This document shows, piece by piece, positions 23,834 to 28,154 of a DNA stretch of 28,154 nucleotides (positions within the stretch are counted from its first letter, which is position 1; each line of letters opens with the position of its first letter). Source of the DNA: JAUZPB01 sp050262615 (GTDB lineage Bacteria > Bacteroidota > Ignavibacteria > Ignavibacteriales > SURF-24). Below the pieces are notes generated by a model, which ran no database searches, was not told the DNA's origin, and was given only the letters and a program-made list of their open reading frames with translations. Where the stretch lies: assembly GCA_050262615.1 (NCBI GenBank), contig JBLNEL010000472.1:1-28154 (forward strand). Direction: 5' to 3'. The position numbers and the translations under genes are program-made.

Positions 23834-23863
23834 ATTCTACTAGGTAAGGAAAAAATAAGTAAA
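23834..23863 (-). promoter_or_regulatory. Possible comM promoter
   Basis: In the 204-base gap after nuoI the minus strand has TTTACT (23858-23863), an 18-base spacer and TAGAAT (23834-23839), placing a start near 23827 and a leader of about 35 bases before comM. A TTGACT nearby lacks a good -10 at the right distance. The match is fair and the region is AT-rich, so chance is a real possibility. Apart from this and the nuoI hairpin I see nothing else in the gap. Confidence 0.3.
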
Positions 23864-23939
23864 AGTCAAAATATTTTAAGTTTAAGCTAACCTTAGGAAT
23901 TCGGAATTAGCCTTTGATCTGAATGAAAGGTTATATAAG

Positions 23940-23985
23940 AGGAAGATCGAGGAATTCTTTCCTTTAGTAAAGAATTCCTCTTCCT
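23940..23985 (-). terminator. Hairpin after nuoI
   Basis: A perfect 12-bp stem, GAGGAATTCTTT with AAAGAATTCCTC (23949-23960 and 23969-23980), closes an 8-base loop. An outer AGGAA/TTCCT pair (23981-23985 with 23940-23944) extends it past a 4-base bulge. It starts about ten bases after the nuoI stop. No U run follows on the minus strand (CTTATATAACC), so it may be a factor-dependent terminator or a 3'-end stabiliser rather than a classical intrinsic terminator. It marks the end of the nuoGHI unit. Confidence 0.6.
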
Positions 23986-23994
23986 GAAAAGAGC

Positions 23995-24489
23995 TTATTT
24001 AAAGTTTCTGAGAAATTCAATTCTGTCTTTCAAACTATCTACCGGAACAAGTAGTTTATCCTTTCCATAGATTCCATCGGTTCTGCTTCTGAAGACGAGT
24101 TCATAATCCTTGCTCATTACAATAGCTTCTTCCGGACAAACCTCCTCACAGAATCCGCAGAAAATGCAGCGCAGCATATTGATTTCAAAGCGCTCCGGAT
24201 AGCGTTCCTTCTCCTGTGAAGTCTCGCCTGCCTGAACTTCTATTGCAAGTGCAGGACAAACCCTTGAGCATAGCCCGCAGGCAACGCATCTTTCTGCTCC
24301 GTTTTGTTCCTGTACTAGTACAGGCCTTCCCCTGTATGAAGCCGGTGGTATAAATTTTACTTCAGGATATTCCATCGTAACCTTGGGCTTGAACATATGC
24401 TTTAGTGTCAGCCCAAGTCCTTTCATTATCTCAGGTATATATAGTTTCTCTGAAAGTGTCAGATCTTTTTTTCTTTTTTTAACAGGCAT
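23995..24489 (-). CDS. nuoI: NADH-quinone oxidoreductase subunit I
   Basis: 164 residues, typical for NuoI, the ferredoxin-like subunit that carries clusters N6a and N6b between NuoG and the quinone site NuoB. Two complete 4Fe-4S motifs are visible: C68, C71, C74 and C78, and C108, C111, C114 and C118, each CxxCxxCxxxCP. The N-terminus (to about 55) holds the amphipathic membrane-contact segment SEKLYIPEIMKGLGLTLKHM. It lies 14 bases after nuoH. The nuoJ gene that usually follows is absent; a hairpin and comM come instead. Confidence 0.97.
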   Translation of the reverse strand: MPVKKRKKDLTLSEKLYIPEIMKGLGLTLKHMFKPKVTMEYPEVKFIPPASYRGRPVLVQEQNGAERCVACGLCSRVCPALAIEVQAGETSQEKERYPERFEINMLRCIFCGFCEEVCPEEAIVMSKDYELVFRSRTDGIYGKDKLLVPVDSLKDRIEFLRNFK

Positions 24490-24503
24490 ATCTTAAAATC
24501 CTA

Positions 24504-25535
24504 CTATAAGTTGAATATCATTATCAGTGCAGCTACCCATAATATATTTATCAGTGACAATGGAAACATTACTTTCCAGCCGATATTCATCAACTGATCG
24601 TATCTGAATCTGGGAATGCTCCAGCGTACCCAGATAAAGAAAAACAGCACAAGCCCCATTTTAACAAGGAATGAAGCTATCTGAATTGCTATTGTCAAAC
24701 CTGCAGACAAACCAAACTTGTCTATATAAGGAAATTGCCATCCTCCTAGATATAACGTCACAATCATAGCACTTGCTATGATCATATTTGCGTACTCAGC
24801 TAAAAAGAATCCTGCAAACTTCATACTGCTGTACTCAGTATGGTAGCCCCCAACCAGTTCCGGTTCTGCCTCAGGCAGATCAAATGGCAGCCTGTTCGTT
24901 TCAGCAAAGGCTGAAACAACAAAGGTTATAAAACCTATAGGCTGAACTAAACAGTTCCACATCCAGCCATACTGCGACTGAACAATTGCCATTGGTCTTA
25001 AAGATTCTGATAACATTAAAACACCGGCAATTGAAAAACCCATTGATACTTCATAGGAGATCATCTGTGCCGATGATCTGATACCTCCTAAAAGTGAGTA
25101 CTTGCTGCCAGATGACCAGCCTGCAAATGTAAGTCCATAAACTCCTAAAGAGGTAAGCGCAAGTACATATAATACTCCAATATTAACATCTGCTAATGCA
25201 AGCTGCACTTTCTGACCAAAAATCTCAACATCCGGACCAATTGGAATTACAGCATAAGTAGCAAAAGCTACAAACAGCGTAATAAAAGGTGCAAGCGAAT
25301 GTATAAACTTATTGGCATTTGCAGGTACAATGTCTTCCTTTAACAAAAGTTTGAACACATCTGCAAATGGCTGAAGCAGTCCATACCAGCCTACTCTGTT
25401 TGGCCCCCGCCTGTCTTGTATCCAGGCAGAAATTTTCCTTTCAAAATACACCAGGTAAGATACCGTAAGCAGTATCATTGTAATTACAATGAGAATCTTT
25501 ATTAGTGATATTCCTATGATCATTAAAATATTCAT
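24504..25535 (-). CDS. nuoH: NADH-quinone oxidoreductase subunit H
   Basis: 343 residues with about eight to nine hydrophobic membrane segments, standard for NuoH, the membrane subunit that forms much of the quinone chamber and its link to the proton channels. The conserved first-loop segment RKISAWIQDRRGPNRVG (33-49) and the acidic quinone-site loop AETNRLPFDLPEAEPELV (211-228) are intact, so the subunit looks functional. Its ATG overlaps the nuoG TGA by four bases, indicating translational coupling. nuoI follows after 14 bases. Confidence 0.98.
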   Translation of the reverse strand: MNILMIIGISLIKILIVITMILLTVSYLVYFERKISAWIQDRRGPNRVGWYGLLQPFADVFKLLLKEDIVPANANKFIHSLAPFITLFVAFATYAVIPIGPDVEIFGQKVQLALADVNIGVLYVLALTSLGVYGLTFAGWSSGSKYSLLGGIRSSAQMISYEVSMGFSIAGVLMLSESLRPMAIVQSQYGWMWNCLVQPIGFITFVVSAFAETNRLPFDLPEAEPELVGGYHTEYSSMKFAGFFLAEYANMIIASAMIVTLYLGGWQFPYIDKFGLSAGLTIAIQIASFLVKMGLVLFFFIWVRWSIPRFRYDQLMNIGWKVMFPLSLINILWVAALIMIFNL

Positions 25536-27238
25536 GAGCGTTCCGCTTTAAGCTTGTTCTTTTTTACAGACATTGATACGTTGGTTAATTTAAGTTGCAC
25601 ACCTGTTTCTCCAATAATATCGTAATCCAGGCCATAGAGTGCTTCAATATTCTGAGCCATTTCGGCAAAAATATCCTCAGCCATATTATATTTTATTTTT
25701 GTATTCATAGCAGAAGCAATTGCAGAGACAATTTTCCAGTCAGAATGTGAATCTATTTTGTTCTTTTTTGCCCATTTATCGAAATCAGTACCAAACTTGT
25801 CAAGCCTGCTCATCTGCATCCCATCGAGACTTCTATCGCTTTCAAGTGTTTCTACTGCGGGTCTTAATCTCTGAATTCTTCCCTGTGCATTTATCATCGT
25901 ACCGTTTTTCTCAGCAAAACTTGAAGAACCAAAGACAATATCTGCAAGTGCAGTCGTCTTGTTGAAATTAACAGAATGCACTATTAAAAGATCAAGCTGC
26001 CCGAGAAGTCTTTCATGTTCAGGACTTAAATCAGCCAGATCGTCACCCAGACAATAAAGTGCCTTTATCTTAGAGGATGCAATGGCTGAAAATATGCCTT
26101 CAAAATCCAAAGCTCCCGAAGAAGGCATTATGCCCGCTAATTCCGCCCCTTTTGCGTTTGGGGTCCTGTCATCTTTCATCAGCAGATTATCTCCGCTGCC
26201 TGGAACAATATGCCTTGCAAAATCCAGATTTCTGGAACTAAAGGTATTCTTTACAAACTTTGCAAAGATATAGTTTTCTTCAAGTGTTGAAAAAGCCGAT
26301 CCAATAAATCCTATCTCCTGAGACTTAAATGATTTTAGTCTCGAAACAGTTTCTGAAACAGCTTCTTCAAAAATGCTCTTTACTAACTGTCCTTCTTTCC
26401 TTATAAAAACACCATCAACTCTATCCTGATTTACATGCTTGAATGAATTGAGCCTGCCATGATCACACATCCAATAACTGTTTACTTCCTCATTAAGTCT
26501 TGGCGTTAGTCTTAGTATTAGATTGTTCCTGACCCAAACCTCATCATTGCAGCCTTGTGCACATCCGGTGCAAATTGAATTTGTCTTTGACATTTCCCAG
26601 ACACGCGCCTTAAACCTGAAATCCTTATTGGTTAATGCACCTACAGGACAAATATCAGTTACATTCAGCGAATAGGGATTATCCAGACTTTCACCAGGAA
26701 AAGTAGAAATCGTTACCCTGTCCCCTCTTTTTGTAAATGTAAGCTGATTCTCTCCTGCTATTTCATCACAGAATCGTATACACCTCGAACAGGAGATACA
26801 TCTCTCTGCATCAAACATTACAAATGGACCCAGTTCAACTCTTTTCTTGTTATGCTGCTTTTCTTCTTCAAAACGGCTTTCACCACGACTGTACCTGTAG
26901 GCATAATCCTGAAGCTTGCATTCGCCTGCTTCATCGCAGATTGGACAGTCAAGCGGATGGTTTATCAGCATGAACTCCATTACAGCATTCCTTGCCTTTA
27001 CAGCCTTTTCTGTATCTACATTAACATTCATCCCATCAGCAGCCAAGGTTGCACATGCAATTGCCAGCTTTGGCATTTTCTCTATTTCAACCAGACACAT
27101 TCTGCAATTGCCTGAAACCGAAAGCTTTGGATGCCAGCAGAAATGAGGAACCGGGATCTCGTTTTCCGCTGCAACTTCAATTACCGTCTGTCCGGGCTTA
27201 AATTCAAGTTCTTTTCCATTTATTGTTATTTTTGGCAT
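25532..27238 (-). CDS. nuoG: NADH-quinone oxidoreductase subunit G, short form
   Basis: 568 residues. NuoG is the peripheral-arm subunit carrying several iron-sulfur clusters of complex I. All expected ligands are present: 2Fe-2S N1b (C34, C45, C48, C62), N5 (H94, C98, C101, C107), N4 (C147, C150, C153, C197) and the optional N7 (C223, C226, C230, C258). The molybdopterin-type C-terminal domain follows but is shorter than in E. coli (908 residues); the ending is intact coding sequence, not a visible frameshift. It is coupled to nuoH by overlap and lies 29 bases after an M16 peptidase gene. Confidence 0.95.
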   Translation of the reverse strand: MPKITINGKELEFKPGQTVIEVAAENEIPVPHFCWHPKLSVSGNCRMCLVEIEKMPKLAIACATLAADGMNVNVDTEKAVKARNAVMEFMLINHPLDCPICDEAGECKLQDYAYRYSRGESRFEEEKQHNKKRVELGPFVMFDAERCISCSRCIRFCDEIAGENQLTFTKRGDRVTISTFPGESLDNPYSLNVTDICPVGALTNKDFRFKARVWEMSKTNSICTGCAQGCNDEVWVRNNLILRLTPRLNEEVNSYWMCDHGRLNSFKHVNQDRVDGVFIRKEGQLVKSIFEEAVSETVSRLKSFKSQEIGFIGSAFSTLEENYIFAKFVKNTFSSRNLDFARHIVPGSGDNLLMKDDRTPNAKGAELAGIMPSSGALDFEGIFSAIASSKIKALYCLGDDLADLSPEHERLLGQLDLLIVHSVNFNKTTALADIVFGSSSFAEKNGTMINAQGRIQRLRPAVETLESDRSLDGMQMSRLDKFGTDFDKWAKKNKIDSHSDWKIVSAIASAMNTKIKYNMAEDIFAEMAQNIEALYGLDYDIIGETGVQLKLTNVSMSVKKNKLKAERS

Positions 27239-27267
27239 ATTTTAATTTTCCTGCATATCAATTCAAT

Positions 27268-28154
27268 TTAGCTGTTAGATCTGATTACAACTTTACTTAA
27301 TGTATTTTCATCCAGGATTTCATTTGCCACCTCAAGCACCTGCTCAGGTGTTACCATATCAATATCATTGATCGATTCTTCAATGGTTTCAATCCTGTCA
27401 AAATAAATTTCTGATTGCGCCATTCTCGACATCCTGTTTGTCAGGCTTTCAAGACTTAAAAGCATTGATCCTTTTAAGTATTCCTTTGCTTTCCTAAACT
27501 CTTTCTCAGTAACCTTTTTTTCTCTTATCTTCTTAAACTCACGGCTTATCAGACTCAGTGATTTTTCAAATAACTTATCGTTTGTGGAGAAATAAACTCC
27601 AAAGGTCGAAATATCGTAAAAAGAATTAAGAAAAGTATTTAATTGGTAACAAATTCCGTTTTTTTCTCTAACTGTCTGAAAAAGCCTCGAACTGCTGCCT
27701 TCCCCTAAAATATGAGATAAAACATTTGCAGCAACTCTTTTTTTATCATTATAGCCGTATGTCTCTTTACCTATTATTGTATGAACCTGCTGAATTTCCT
27801 TTTCAATGTTTAGATCACCGGGCTTTTGTGCCCTTACTGTCTTTCGGCTTACCTTCTTTTTACCTAAGTCTTTTGTTATATATTTATCTGCAAGTCTTAG
27901 GATCTCATCATGTTCTACTGCCCCGGAAACTGCAATTGTAAGGGTGTTAAAACCATACTTCTTATCGATGAAATCAAACAGATCAGACTGTGTAAAACCT
28001 CTGATGTTCTTTTCTGTTCCAATGACCGGCAATCCAAGTGAGTTCCCCTTAAATATACTCTCTTCAAACTTGTCGAAGATCAGCTCCTCAGGGTTATCTT
28101 CTATATCGAAAAGCTCGTCTACAATAACCCCGGCTTCTTTTTTGATTTCACCCT
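27268..28154 (-). CDS. M16 family zinc peptidase-like protein (5' end outside window)
   Basis: The reading frame stays open to the window edge, so 295 complete C-terminal codons are seen and the start lies beyond. The segment near the edge (EIKKEAGVIVDELFDIEDNP, then EELIFDKFEES, FKGNSLGLPVIGTE) is characteristic of M16 peptidases just after the zinc site. The C-terminal half-domain includes HILGEGSSSRLFQTVREKNG and the usual LKGSMLLSLES helix. The HxxEH zinc motif would lie upstream and cannot be checked, so activity is unknown. About 420 residues in total would fit a processing-peptidase-like M16B protein. It ends 29 bases before nuoG and may be co-transcribed. Confidence 0.9.
   Translation of the reverse strand, partial: GEIKKEAGVIVDELFDIEDNPEELIFDKFEESIFKGNSLGLPVIGTEKNIRGFTQSDLFDFIDKKYGFNTLTIAVSGAVEHDEILRLADKYITKDLGKKKVSRKTVRAQKPGDLNIEKEIQQVHTIIGKETYGYNDKKRVAANVLSHILGEGSSSRLFQTVREKNGICYQLNTFLNSFYDISTFGVYFSTNDKLFEKSLSLISREFKKIREKKVTEKEFRKAKEYLKGSMLLSLESLTNRMSRMAQSEIYFDRIETIEESINDIDMVTPEQVLEVANEILDENTLSKVVIRSNS

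Noticed and set aside
25532..27238. nuoG as a truncated pseudogene because it is much shorter than in E. coli
   Set aside because: All sixteen cluster ligands are present and the frame ends in a 4-base overlap with nuoH, which is normal coupling; short NuoG forms are known.
1..28154. CRISPR arrays, insertion sequences, prophage or defence genes
   Set aside because: No regularly spaced repeats, transposase-like or phage-like frames were found; almost every base belongs to a recognised core gene or a short gap.

Overview
The window is almost entirely the core translation and transcription gene block of an AT-rich bacterium, all read from the minus strand. The proteins look like the Bacteroidota/Chlorobi (FCB) group, most plausibly an Ignavibacteria/Chlorobi-side lineage. 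Reasons: the EF-Tu N-terminus and 402-residue length, RpoC of 1411 and RpoB of 1256 residues with a coiled-coil-like insert, and a mix of clear Shine-Dalgarno sites (full AGGAGG at rpsL) and sigma70-type promoters (TTGACA-17-TATATT). Those signals are not the rule in class Bacteroidia. The lineage is an inference from sequence flavour, not from a search.

In transcription order (high to low coordinates) the layout is as follows. (1) 27268-28154: 3' part of an M16 zinc-peptidase-family gene, then nuoG-nuoH-nuoI of respiratory complex I, ending in a perfect 12-bp hairpin. (2) comM/yifB, a Mg-chelatase-like AAA+ ATPase. (3) A strong promoter with an AT-rich upstream tract, then tRNA-Tyr, tRNA-Gly, tRNA-Thr, rpmG (L33), tRNA-Trp, secE, nusG, rplK, rplA, rplJ, rplL. 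(4) A large two-tier hairpin, then rpoB and rpoC, ending in a hairpin overlapping the rpoC stop codon. (5) A consensus promoter, then the str operon rpsL-rpsG-fusA-tuf, closed by a hairpin with a short U run. (6) The S10/spc operon rpsJ-rplC-rplD-rplW-rplB-rpsS-rplV-rpsC-rplP-rpmC-rpsQ-rplN-rplX and the first codons of the next gene, expected to be rplE.

The tRNA-secE-nusG, L11-L10-rif, str, S10 and spc clusters are therefore contiguous over about 22 kb. Only two strong promoter candidates are visible in that block, and hairpins sit at the operon joints. This fits ribosomal, elongation-factor and RNA polymerase subunits being co-transcribed, with attenuation or RNA processing setting the ratios between segments.

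I found no mobile element, CRISPR array, phage gene or unknown protein system. The points worth a second look are regulatory RNA structures at the operon joints, an L33 lacking its fourth zinc cysteine, the absence of tuf between tRNA-Thr and tRNA-Trp, and a nuoGHI fragment cut off from the rest of complex I. No stretch longer than 204 bases lacks a gene.
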